Shown piece after piece: positions 1 to 5,229 of a DNA stretch of 5,230 bases (position 1 is the stretch's first letter; each line of letters begins with the position of its first letter). Source of the DNA: JACQNR01 sp964533045 (GTDB lineage Bacteria > Acidobacteriota > Terriglobia > UBA7540). The notes under the pieces are model-generated. The model saw only the letters and a list, made by a program, of their open reading frames with translations. It did not search any database and was not told the origin of the DNA. The DNA lies in assembly GCA_964533045.1 (NCBI GenBank), contig CAZHKT010000190.1:1-5230 (forward strand). The letters are read 5' to 3'. Both the position numbers and the translations under genes were made by a program.

Positions 1-43
1 CCCGTACGCCCCAAACCACACGAGCCAGCCCACCCCCGAGAGA

Positions 44-2218
44 TTGCTTTTCTTTTTTCCAGCCCTTTTGGTCATGTTTGCCCTGCCAAAGTCCGCCTTC
101 GGGCAGACCTTCAAGCTCGAAGCCGGGACTTCGTCGCTCTATCAGGCACACGGGGGATCGATCGGATTTCATACTCAAAAATATGACGGCTGGGTGGGGG
201 CGGGCAGCATGGATGGCAGTGTCGAATTCGGCGCCTTCATGCGGACCAAGTGGCGCAATTCCATCCTGACCTTCGGCGACGACTCGATTCCGTTTCGACT
301 GGGAACCGACGTTTTTGACACCGGGCATTACTTCATGGGCCGGGGCATCGGCGTGCTTCAGCGGCGTGGCGCCACGCGCTTCTTTGCTTTTGTGGGCGCG
401 ACCTCGCGCGGCACCGGAACGCCCTACTTCCGTGCCGGGGAGGCTGAAAAGGGCGTCGGATTACTTTTCCTCGACCACAGGCTGACCCCCAAGATCAACC
501 TCTTCTCTCGAAACGTCTTCTCCAGCCAGCAGTCCTCCATCGCGGGGTTGGAGTGGCAAATGCGCACGGGCATGCGCGCGGCAGTTTCGGGAGGCATCGG
601 AGCCAACCAAGGTTATGGAGCTGCCAGCTTCACTATCGACCGCGACCTCTACACCATCAAAGCAGCCTACATCCGAGCCGGAGACCGGTTTGGTCGCATC
701 ACGGTCCAGACGCCGATCAGTTCGGAAGTCGAAAAAGAGAACGTCATGTTTACCCTTCGGCCCACCACATCGCTGGCGTTTAGCGTGGGACGGCAGAATT
801 TTCTGACCCCTTTTACCAAGGACAGCCCCACCGTGCGTGGCTCGGTCAACCAGTACTCCGCGACATATAACCCGGGACGAATGAGCTTGAGCGGCACCCT
901 GTTCGATTCCCGAACCCTGGGGATGGCCAGCCGCGGGGCTTCGTTTTCAGCCGGAACCGATGTCTTCTCCCGGTTGCGTGTCACCGGGAACTATCTGTGG
1001 AACCGCGCGGGCGACTATCCGGCGTATTCCAGTGTGGTTGGCACTTTCCGCGAAACGGTTTCGCCGCGCGTGAGTCTCCTGCAGGCCGTGAACTACTCAG
1101 CCGGGCAGACCAACGTCTCCTTCGGTGGGAATTTCGTTTCGAACCACCTCACGGTGGGGGTGGAGTACCAGACGCTCTTCTTGCCTTTCCTGGTGGGGAA
1201 TCAGTTCCGGCAGGCGCTCGTCCTTAATTTCCAGTTTCGCCCCTTTGGGAACTACAGCTTCAACGTTGGCAGCTACGTGACTGCGGACGGCAAAGTCCGA
1301 TATACGGCCTACGGCGGGACTTACATGTACCGCGGGGCTCTGGGAGGGGCGCCCGGCGCCGTGACGGCAGTCACAATCTACAAGTACCTGGTTCAAGGCA
1401 GGGTTGTGGACGAAACAGGGAAGCCGATCCGAGGCGCGGCCCTCCGGATCGATGGGGACGTAGTTTTTTCCGATTCCGACGGCGTGTTCATCTCAAGGCG
1501 GCGGCGCGGCGGAATGGTGTCCCTCGAAGTCCTTTTGGATCAGTTCATTACAACCGGGAAGTTCGAAGTCGTCACAGCCCCGTCGCCAGTCAAGGCCGAA
1601 CCAGAGGACGCGGCACACGCGATTACGATCGTGCTTCGTCGGCTGGCGGCAGCAAGAGGAATTAACCAAAATGGAATCAATTACATAGCAGAGAAGCAGG
1701 CCCCCATCGAGAGCCATCCACCCAACCGTCGCACGGATCTCCCGTCTGCACCGGCAACCATAACGGAACTTCCGTTAATTAGAAATCTAACGTTCCGCTT
1801 GCCTTCTATCACCGAATGTGAAAGGATTTCTGAGATAAGTCAATTTGCTACGCAGGGCGAGCTGACGGTCCGCTCAAATCTGCCGATGGGGTTGGGTGAG
1901 GGTCCCGAGGGTCCCGGTCGGCAACGCAGCGTTCCTTTGAGGGAAGGGACGAAGAGTGTTCAAGGCGCCAGTTTACATACTTCTAGCCTCGATGCTGGCG
2001 GGCGCCGCTCCGGCACACGCTCAAGTCGCGTCAAGTACCGCCTCCGTCAGTCTCGTCGCGCACGTGCAAGAGTCGTTCGCGCTGATTCCCGCAGTTCTGC
2101 CCCCCGAACAAGCCGAGGCCGCAAACCCGGACTCCGGGCCAAAGGCGTTGCACGTGGTCCTCAACTGGCGGTTGCGCCCCGGAAGGACCTTTCAGGTCGG
2201 CTACGAACTCGCGGATGA
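44..2218 (+). CDS. Exported outer-membrane beta-barrel (usher-like) protein with C-terminal carboxypeptidase-regulatory-like domain; 3' end doubtful
   Basis: Residues 1-20 form a signal peptide (hydrophobic run LLFFFPALLVMFAL, likely cut near SAFG/QT). Residues ~21-440 are short alternating polar/aromatic strands without cysteine, as in an outer-membrane beta-barrel. Residues ~449-533 (QGRVVDETGKPIRGA, then SDSDGVF) are a carboxypeptidase-regulatory-like beta-sandwich. Homologues I recall from Acidobacteriota end right after a strand like ITIVLRR, here 527-533. I infer a role in exporting or anchoring a surface fibre, because a pilin-like gene follows; no PapD-type chaperone is in the window. 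The start is uncertain: TTG at 44 is the only candidate start codon in frame, no good ribosome site is seen, and the frame is open to the left edge, so the gene may be 5' partial. Residues ~534-724 look spurious: they show no fold, turn arginine-rich, and from ~638 are an off-frame reading of the next gene. A lost stop or frameshift near 1640-1665 is likely. Confidence 0.72.
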   Translation: MLFFFPALLVMFALPKSAFGQTFKLEAGTSSLYQAHGGSIGFHTQKYDGWVGAGSMDGSVEFGAFMRTKWRNSILTFGDDSIPFRLGTDVFDTGHYFMGRGIGVLQRRGATRFFAFVGATSRGTGTPYFRAGEAEKGVGLLFLDHRLTPKINLFSRNVFSSQQSSIAGLEWQMRTGMRAAVSGGIGANQGYGAASFTIDRDLYTIKAAYIRAGDRFGRITVQTPISSEVEKENVMFTLRPTTSLAFSVGRQNFLTPFTKDSPTVRGSVNQYSATYNPGRMSLSGTLFDSRTLGMASRGASFSAGTDVFSRLRVTGNYLWNRAGDYPAYSSVVGTFRETVSPRVSLLQAVNYSAGQTNVSFGGNFVSNHLTVGVEYQTLFLPFLVGNQFRQALVLNFQFRPFGNYSFNVGSYVTADGKVRYTAYGGTYMYRGALGGAPGAVTAVTIYKYLVQGRVVDETGKPIRGAALRIDGDVVFSDSDGVFISRRRRGGMVSLEVLLDQFITTGKFEVVTAPSPVKAEPEDAAHAITIVLRRLAAARGINQNGINYIAEKQAPIESHPPNRRTDLPSAPATITELPLIRNLTFRLPSITECERISEISQFATQGELTVRSNLPMGLGEGPEGPGRQRSVPLREGTKSVQGASLHTSSLDAGGRRSGTRSSRVKYRLRQSRRARARVVRADSRSSAPRTSRGRKPGLRAKGVARGPQLAVAPRKDLSGRLRTRG
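1761..1797 (+). promoter_or_regulatory. Palindrome cluster: candidate operator and/or ECF-sigma promoter
   Basis: TAACGGAACTTCCGTTA (1761-1777) is a perfect palindrome around one central base. It is followed at 1779-1790 by TTAGAAATCTAA (5-base arms). CGGAAC at 1764-1769 can also pair with GTTCCG at 1792-1797, an alternative to the first hairpin. Two known signal types fit. GGAACTT (1765-1771) and TCTAA (1786-1790) match RpoE-type -35 and -10 elements, but the 14-base spacer is short. TCCGTTAAT (1771-1779) fits the published LytTR half-site pattern and AACGTTCCG (1789-1797) fits with one mismatch, but the gap is 9 bases rather than 12-13. The site is about 160 bases upstream of the pilin-like gene. 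Its function is inferred. Confidence 0.4.
1898..1915. repeat. Perfect 9-base tandem repeat, two copies
   Basis: GAGGGTCCC occurs twice with no gap, 41 bases before the GTG start of the pilin-like gene. It may be simple slippage. The two copies make no clear hairpin or known operator. Confidence 0.7.
1941..1948 (+). promoter_or_regulatory. Ribosome binding site that fixes the GTG start at 1956
   Basis: GGGAAGGG is a purine-rich Shine-Dalgarno-like run 7 bases before GTG 1956. An in-frame TGA at 1938-1940 lies just upstream, so the GTG is the first possible start, and it is the only one that leaves the signal peptide whole. Confidence 0.6.
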
Positions 2219-2450
2219 GGTCGGAGGCCTGAACGTTGTTTCCTCCGAAGGGACAATCTCTCCCAGCCGGGTTCAAGACACCGTCCCTGTTTTCTCATTT
2301 CTTCCCCGTCCTCCCCATGAGATACAGGCTGTGGCGGCCTGGGGAAATCGGGAAACCGACCCGGCGGGAGCGGCGGGTATCCTGCTGAACATTCCTTTGG
2401 CCGAGACCCCAACGCCGCCAGTTCTCCGACTTCGAGCCATTATTCTCTAA
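1956..2450 (+). CDS. Small secreted beta-rich protein, possibly a pilin-like surface subunit
   Basis: 164 residues. The N-terminus is a classical signal peptide: lysine at 3, a hydrophobic core at 5-18, and cleavage after AHA (20-22) before Gln23, leaving about 142 mature residues. There is no cysteine. The mature protein alternates like beta strands: ASVSLVAHVQESFAL (29-43) near the start, HVVLNWRL (66-73) with a strand-embedded tryptophan, and a final strand LRLRAIIL (157-164). This layout resembles spore-coat-U/pilin-type subunits, whose last strand is hydrophobic; the resemblance is from memory and inference, not a firm family call. It follows an exported barrel gene, which fits a secreted substrate and its exporter. 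GTG is preferred over the internal ATG at 1992 because the ATG would cut the signal peptide in half. I see no clear terminator after the stop. Confidence 0.8.
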   Translation: MFKAPVYILLASMLAGAAPAHAQVASSTASVSLVAHVQESFALIPAVLPPEQAEAANPDSGPKALHVVLNWRLRPGRTFQVGYELADEVGGLNVVSSEGTISPSRVQDTVPVFSFLPRPPHEIQAVAAWGNRETDPAGAAGILLNIPLAETPTPPVLRLRAIIL

Positions 2451-2496
2451 GAAACCTCCGAGCCATGGCGTTCCTGTAGGCGGCAGGGCTAGGCGC

Positions 2497-2505
2497 TGCT
2501 ATACT
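2497..2505 (+). promoter_or_regulatory. Extended -10 promoter for the LytTR regulator gene
   Basis: TGCTATACT is an extended -10 element (TGn followed by TATACT at 2500-2505). No good -35 lies 16-18 bases upstream (TAGGCG at 2477-2482), which is tolerated in extended -10 promoters. The predicted transcript start is near 2512, giving a leader of about 32 bases. This suggests the regulator has its own promoter as well as any read-through from the pilin-like gene. Confidence 0.5.
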
Positions 2506-2511
2506 GTCCGA

Positions 2512-2534
2512 GTCCTCCCCCCAGAGGGGAGGGC
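2512..2534 (+). promoter_or_regulatory. Leader hairpin covering the Shine-Dalgarno sequence of the LytTR gene
   Basis: CCTCCCC (2514-2520) pairs perfectly with GGGGAGG (2526-2532) across a 5-base loop, and the stem can be extended by T2513-G2533 (wobble) and G2512-C2534. The 3' arm is the only good Shine-Dalgarno run (GAGGGGAGGG, 2524-2533) before ATG 2544. If transcription starts near 2512, the mRNA begins with this hairpin, so translation could be limited by it. It lacks a T-run, so it is not a standard terminator. Confidence 0.5.
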
Positions 2535-2543
2535 AGCAGCCTC

Positions 2544-3317
2544 ATGAAGATTTCTGCGCTGATTGTCGACGACGAACAACTTGCCCGTGACGAGCTTGCC
2601 TACCTGCTCAAGAGCCTCCCCGATGTCGAAGTCGTAGGGCAAGGCAGGAACGGCGTCGAGGCGGTGAACCTTATTCGTGAGCTGAACCCGGACTTGGTAT
2701 TTCTCGACGTTCAGATGCCCGGCCTGGATGGCCTCGCGGTCGTAAAGAAACTCATCGACCGCAAAGCCAAAATGCCCTACGTCATCTTTGCCACGGCCTA
2801 CGACCATTACGCGGTTCAGGCTTTCGACGTCAATGCCATCGACTATCTTCTCAAACCCATTGCCAAAGGGCGTCTGGAGAAGGCCATCAGCAAGGTCCGG
2901 CGCGAATTGGAAAGCTCCGGACCGATTTCGCAAAAGCTGGACCGGCTGGTCCAGCTGGTGGAGACGCGCCGGTCGGCACACAGGGCCAAGCTGCTTGTCA
3001 AGGCCGGCGGTCGCCATGTGCTGGTCAACGCCGACGACGTGATCTACGCCAGCATCGAGGATGGCGTGATCACGGTCGTGGCCCGCGACCTGGAGGGCGA
3101 AACCAACTTCCGAACGATCGAAGAGTTGCAGGCCAACCTGGATCCCAATACCTTCTGGCGCGCGCACCGGTCATATTTGGTGAACATCAACCGCATCCGC
3201 GAAGTTGTGCCCTGGTTCAAGAGTTCCTACCAACTGAAAATGGACGATCGCAAGCAGACCGAAATCCCCGTCAGCCGCGCTCAGACGCGCAAACTCCGCG
3301 AGTTGTTCAATCTTTAG
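2544..3317 (+). CDS. LytTR-family (LytR/AlgR) two-component response regulator
   Basis: 257 residues, a normal full length. The receiver domain (about 3-120) has the acidic pair D9/D10, the phospho-acceptor D55 in FLDVQMPGLDG, the switch threonine T84 and the lysine K104 in LLKPI. A short linker (about 121-146) leads to a LytTR DNA-binding domain (about 148-253) with the family signature FWRAHRSYLVNINRI (204-218) and IPVSRAQTRKLR (241-252). Such proteins are cytoplasmic, become active on phosphorylation and bind paired direct repeats of about 9 bases. No LytS-type histidine kinase is visible, so the partner lies elsewhere or outside the window. The ATG at 2544 follows a strong ribosome site and begins right at the receiver domain. 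It is 93 bases downstream of the pilin-like gene and convergent with cobA-hemD. Control of the upstream surface genes is plausible but not shown. Confidence 0.95.
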   Translation: MKISALIVDDEQLARDELAYLLKSLPDVEVVGQGRNGVEAVNLIRELNPDLVFLDVQMPGLDGLAVVKKLIDRKAKMPYVIFATAYDHYAVQAFDVNAIDYLLKPIAKGRLEKAISKVRRELESSGPISQKLDRLVQLVETRRSAHRAKLLVKAGGRHVLVNADDVIYASIEDGVITVVARDLEGETNFRTIEELQANLDPNTFWRAHRSYLVNINRIREVVPWFKSSYQLKMDDRKQTEIPVSRAQTRKLRELFNL

Positions 3318-3320
3318 TGT

Positions 3321-3409
3321 GGTGCATCTGAAAATGACTTTTCGTGTGTCGGGGCGACCCTGGTGGACGTCCCAGGGCGGGCACGCGGCCTGCCCTCCTC
3401 AGACGCACC
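3321..3409. repeat. 89-base element with imperfect terminal inverted repeats and nested hairpins, between convergent genes
   Basis: GGTGCATCTGA (3321-3331) and TCAGACGCACC (3399-3409) are inverted repeats matching at 10 of 11 positions. Inside are GAAAA/TTTTC (3330-3334 with 3339-3343, loop TGAC), CCCTGG/CCAGGG (3358-3363 with 3372-3377), and a competing stem GGGCGGG/CCTGCCC (3375-3381 with 3389-3395, one wobble). It begins 3 bases after the LytTR stop and fills most of the gap before the cobA-hemD stop. It may serve as a two-way terminator or be a small dispersed element. There is no T-run typical of intrinsic terminators, and no protein-coding sequence in it. Confidence 0.45.
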
Positions 3410-3427
3410 CCATCAGTTTGAAACCCT

Positions 3428-3441
3428 GAATCTGGAATCTG
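3428..3441. repeat. Tandem 7-base repeat, two copies
   Basis: GAATCTG is present twice in direct contact, 15 bases beyond the stop of cobA-hemD (on its downstream side). It is short and may be chance or slippage. Confidence 0.5.
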
Positions 3442-3455
3442 AAGTCCGACGGGGC

Positions 3456-4958
3456 CTACCGGCTCCCGCCCAGAAAGAAATTCTCCAGGGCGCGAACGAG
3501 CCCTGGAATTGTGGATTCGCGGGCTTCCACGTGAACTGTCAGGCCCAGATTTCGGAGGGTGGCGGAAGTGATCGGCCCGATGGAGGCAATGGTTATTCCC
3601 GACAGAATCTCCGTGAGCGGCCGTGCGGGGCAAAGCTTCGCGAAATTGGACGCGGTGGAGGAACTGGTGAAGGTGACGGCGTCGGGGCGGGGCGTCAGCA
3701 ATTCCGTCAGTTGCTCCGCCGAGAGCTTGGGCGTCACGGTCTCGTATGCTTCCACGACTTGCACGCGCGCGCCTCGCTCCTCGAGAACGCGCGGGACCAG
3801 GTCGCGGGCGACTCTCGCGCGCGGAATGAGAAACGCTTTGCCCCGGACGTCTCGCGCCCCCAACGCTTCCAGGAGACCTTCCGCTCGGTATTCGCGGGGG
3901 ACGAAATCGACAGTGATTCCCCACTGGCTGAATTCCTCGGCGGTGGCGGGTCCAATGGCGCCGATAGTCAATCCCTTCAGGTCGCGCGCGTCCCGGCCGA
4001 GGTGCTTCAAACGCCGCATGAAATGGCGGACGCCGTTGGCGGATGTGACCAGCAGGTATTGGAATTCTCCCAGCCGCCGAATGGCCTGATCCAGGGAGGC
4101 CCACGACTGCGGCTCGCGAATTTCGATCGTGGGGATTTCGATGACTTCGGCGCCCAGTTCGGCCAGCGATTCGCGCAGGGGGCCGGCCTGTTCGCGGGCG
4201 CGGGTCATCGCGATTCGCTTTCCGAAGAGCGGCAGCTTTTCAAACCACCCGAGTTGCTCGCGCAGCCTCACCACATCGCCGACGACGAGCACGGTGGGGG
4301 GCGTCACGGCCGCCGCCCGCGCCGCGATATCCCGAAGGGTCCCCGTGACGGTCTGCTGGCTCGGACGGCTGCCCCAATGGATCACCGCCGCCGGAGTTTC
4401 GGCGGTGCGGCCCTGGGCCAACAGGTTGGAGGCGATGGCCGCCAGATTCCGTGTTCCCATGAAAAAGACCAGCGTACCCCGCGCCAATGCGGAGAGATCC
4501 GCGGGAGCGTCTTCGTGACCCGCCACGAAAGATACGGAGGAAGTCATCTCGCGGTGCGTGACCGGAATCCCGGCATAGGCCGGCGCGGCAATGCCCGACG
4601 TGACGCCCGACACCACTTCGAAGGGGATGCCGGCCCTTACCAGCGCCAGCGCTTCTTCGCCGCCGCGACCGAACACAAAGGGGTCGCCGCCCTTCAGGCG
4701 CGCTACGATGCCGCCCTGCCGGGCGCGCGAAACCAGCAGTTCGGTGATCTCGTCCTGAGATTTGCGCGGTCCGCCGCCTCGCTTGCCGGCGAAGATCTTT
4801 TCGGCGTCGGCGCGGCAGTAGCGGAGGAGTTCGCGTGCAGCCAGGAAATCGTAAATCACGCAATCGGCGCGTTCCAGAATGGACTTCCCCTTCAGGGTCA
4901 ACAAGCCCGGATCGCCCGGCCCCGCGCCGATCAAATAGACTTTGCCTGGTTTCGACAT
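3456..4958 (-). CDS. cobA-hemD: Fused uroporphyrinogen-III C-methyltransferase / uroporphyrinogen-III synthase
   Basis: 500 residues, two enzymes in one chain. Residues ~5-240 are an S-adenosylmethionine uroporphyrinogen-III methyltransferase (EC 2.1.1.107), which makes precorrin-2 for siroheme and cobalamin. It has GAGPGDPGLLT (11-21), LKGGDPFVFGRGGEE (88-102), SGVTSGIAAPAYAGIPVTHR (117-136) and FFMGTRNL (165-172). Residues ~246-495 are uroporphyrinogen-III synthase (HemD, EC 4.2.1.75), which closes and inverts ring D of hydroxymethylbilane. It has VTSANGV (304-310), IGAIGPATAEEF (332-343), TFTSSSTASNF (429-439) and SIGPITSAT (459-467). This fusion is known in several bacterial phyla. The ATG at 4958 is chosen because the family begins with MSKPGKVYLIGAGPG. 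The frame stays open to 5141, but those 61 extra residues are translated REP repeats. No strong ribosome site is visible. Expected partners (hemC, hemB, hemL) are not in the window and may lie to the right. Confidence 0.95.
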   Translation of the reverse strand: MSKPGKVYLIGAGPGDPGLLTLKGKSILERADCVIYDFLAARELLRYCRADAEKIFAGKRGGGPRKSQDEITELLVSRARQGGIVARLKGGDPFVFGRGGEEALALVRAGIPFEVVSGVTSGIAAPAYAGIPVTHREMTSSVSFVAGHEDAPADLSALARGTLVFFMGTRNLAAIASNLLAQGRTAETPAAVIHWGSRPSQQTVTGTLRDIAARAAAVTPPTVLVVGDVVRLREQLGWFEKLPLFGKRIAMTRAREQAGPLRESLAELGAEVIEIPTIEIREPQSWASLDQAIRRLGEFQYLLVTSANGVRHFMRRLKHLGRDARDLKGLTIGAIGPATAEEFSQWGITVDFVPREYRAEGLLEALGARDVRGKAFLIPRARVARDLVPRVLEERGARVQVVEAYETVTPKLSAEQLTELLTPRPDAVTFTSSSTASNFAKLCPARPLTEILSGITIASIGPITSATLRNLGLTVHVEARESTIPGLVRALENFFLGGSR

Positions 4959-4964
4959 TGATTT

Positions 4965-4986
4965 GTACCGGTGACCGTCAGTCGCC
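4965..4986 (+). repeat. Degenerate REP hairpin just upstream of the cobA-hemD start codon
   Basis: Read on the plus strand it starts GTACC, then GGTGACC, loop GTCA, then GTCGCC. It aligns to the intact REP unit nearby (minus strand of 5055-5077) with three substitutions and one deleted base. GGTGAC (4970-4975) can pair with GTCGCC (4981-4986) with one wobble. It starts 7 bases upstream of the ATG, so it is part of any cobA-hemD leader. Confidence 0.55.
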
Positions 4987-5008
4987 AAGCAATCCCGAAC
5001 ACCGCATT

Positions 5009-5079
5009 TCGTAGCGGCGGGCTTCAGCCCGCCATCGGGACATTCTGCCCGCGTGGCGACCTGAAGGTCGCCGCTACGA
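5009..5079. repeat. REPIN-like element, copy 1 (inverted pair of GTAG-headed REP hairpins)
   Basis: TCGTAGCGGCG (5009-5019) and CGCCGCTACGA (5069-5079) are perfect 11-base terminal inverted repeats. Hairpin A is GGCGGGCTTCAGCCCGCC (5016-5033, loop TTCA). Hairpin B is GGCGACCTGAAGGTCGCC (5055-5072, loop TGAA). Read outward-in, each hairpin is preceded by GTAGC: A on the plus strand, B on the minus strand. A GTAG tetranucleotide next to a hairpin is the known hallmark of bacterial REP sequences mobilised by RAYT (Y1 tyrosine) transposases. A and B are the same unit, differing at two base pairs by compensating changes. Alternatively it could be a structured RNA. Confidence 0.75.
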
Positions 5080-5103
5080 CGGGCGGCTGCGACAAAGCCG
5101 GGT

Positions 5104-5121
5104 GGCGACCTGACGGTCGCC
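5104..5121 (-). repeat. Degenerate single REP hairpin between the two REPIN copies
   Basis: GGCGACC (5104-5110) pairs perfectly with GGTCGCC (5115-5121) across loop TGAC. It matches hairpin B except for the last loop base, but its GTAG-like head on the minus strand has decayed. To its left, CGGCT (5084-5088) and AGCCG (5096-5100) form a weak stem that may be the remnant of its hairpin A partner. Confidence 0.6.
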
Positions 5122-5158
5122 GCCAGGACAGGGCCAAGCATTCACGAAAAACCGCATT

Positions 5159-5229
5159 TCGTAGCGGCGGGCTTCAGCCCGCCAGCGGGACATTCTGCCC
5201 GCGTGGCGACCTGAAGGTCGCCGCTACGA
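5159..5229. repeat. REPIN-like element, copy 2
   Basis: It is identical to the element at 5009-5079 except for G at 5185 in place of T5035. That base lengthens the small central stem: GCGGG (5185-5189) can pair with CCCGC (5198-5202), whereas copy 1 pairs only CGGG/CCCG. Both terminal repeats and both GTAG-headed hairpins are intact. Confidence 0.75.

Larger units (their letters stand above)
1643..1955. other. Probable intergenic region read through by the upstream frame
   Basis: This stretch lies between the last recognisable domain of the barrel gene (ends about 1642) and the GTG of the pilin-like gene. Its first half is visibly richer in A and T than the flanking genes. The barrel frame stays open, but its translation resembles no domain I know. 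The other two plus-strand frames stop soon after: TAA at 1663-1665 and TAG at 1686-1688. A TGA at 1938-1940 closes the pilin frame upstream. The region holds the palindrome cluster at 1761-1797 and a small tandem repeat at 1898-1915. It most likely carries the regulatory region and leader of the pilin-like gene. Confidence 0.55.

Noticed and set aside
1956..2218. Arginine-rich C-terminal tail of the barrel protein as a nucleic-acid-binding region
   Set aside because: The arginine richness is the usual result of reading GC-rich coding DNA out of frame; the same bases encode the pilin-like protein with a clear signal peptide.
2481..2505. Terminator after the pilin-like gene
   Set aside because: Only a 4-base stem (GCAG/CTGC) is available, with no T-run, and it overlaps the extended -10 element.
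2499..3167. Minus-strand open frame of 222 codons opposite the LytTR gene
   Set aside because: It lies antisense to a complete response regulator and has no recognisable motif, so it is a shadow frame.
3363..4961. Long plus-strand open frame of 532 codons opposite cobA-hemD
   Set aside because: It is antisense to a confidently identified enzyme with all motifs, its translation shows no domain, and high GC content makes such shadow frames common.
4959..4996. Sigma-70-like promoter for cobA-hemD on the minus strand (TTGCTT with TACAAA)
   Set aside because: The spacer would be 19 bases and the -10 would lie only 4 bases from the ATG, inside a degenerate REP; support is too weak.
5009..5079. 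tRNA or tRNA-like gene, because of the cloverleaf and 71-base size
   Set aside because: No T-loop, D-loop or anticodon-arm invariants are present; the arms have 4-base loops, and the symmetry is that of an inverted REP pair.
4959..5141. N-terminal extension of 61 residues on the cobA-hemD frame
   Set aside because: The extension is translated from REP hairpins and repeat spacers, and the conserved methyltransferase start motif follows the ATG at 4958.
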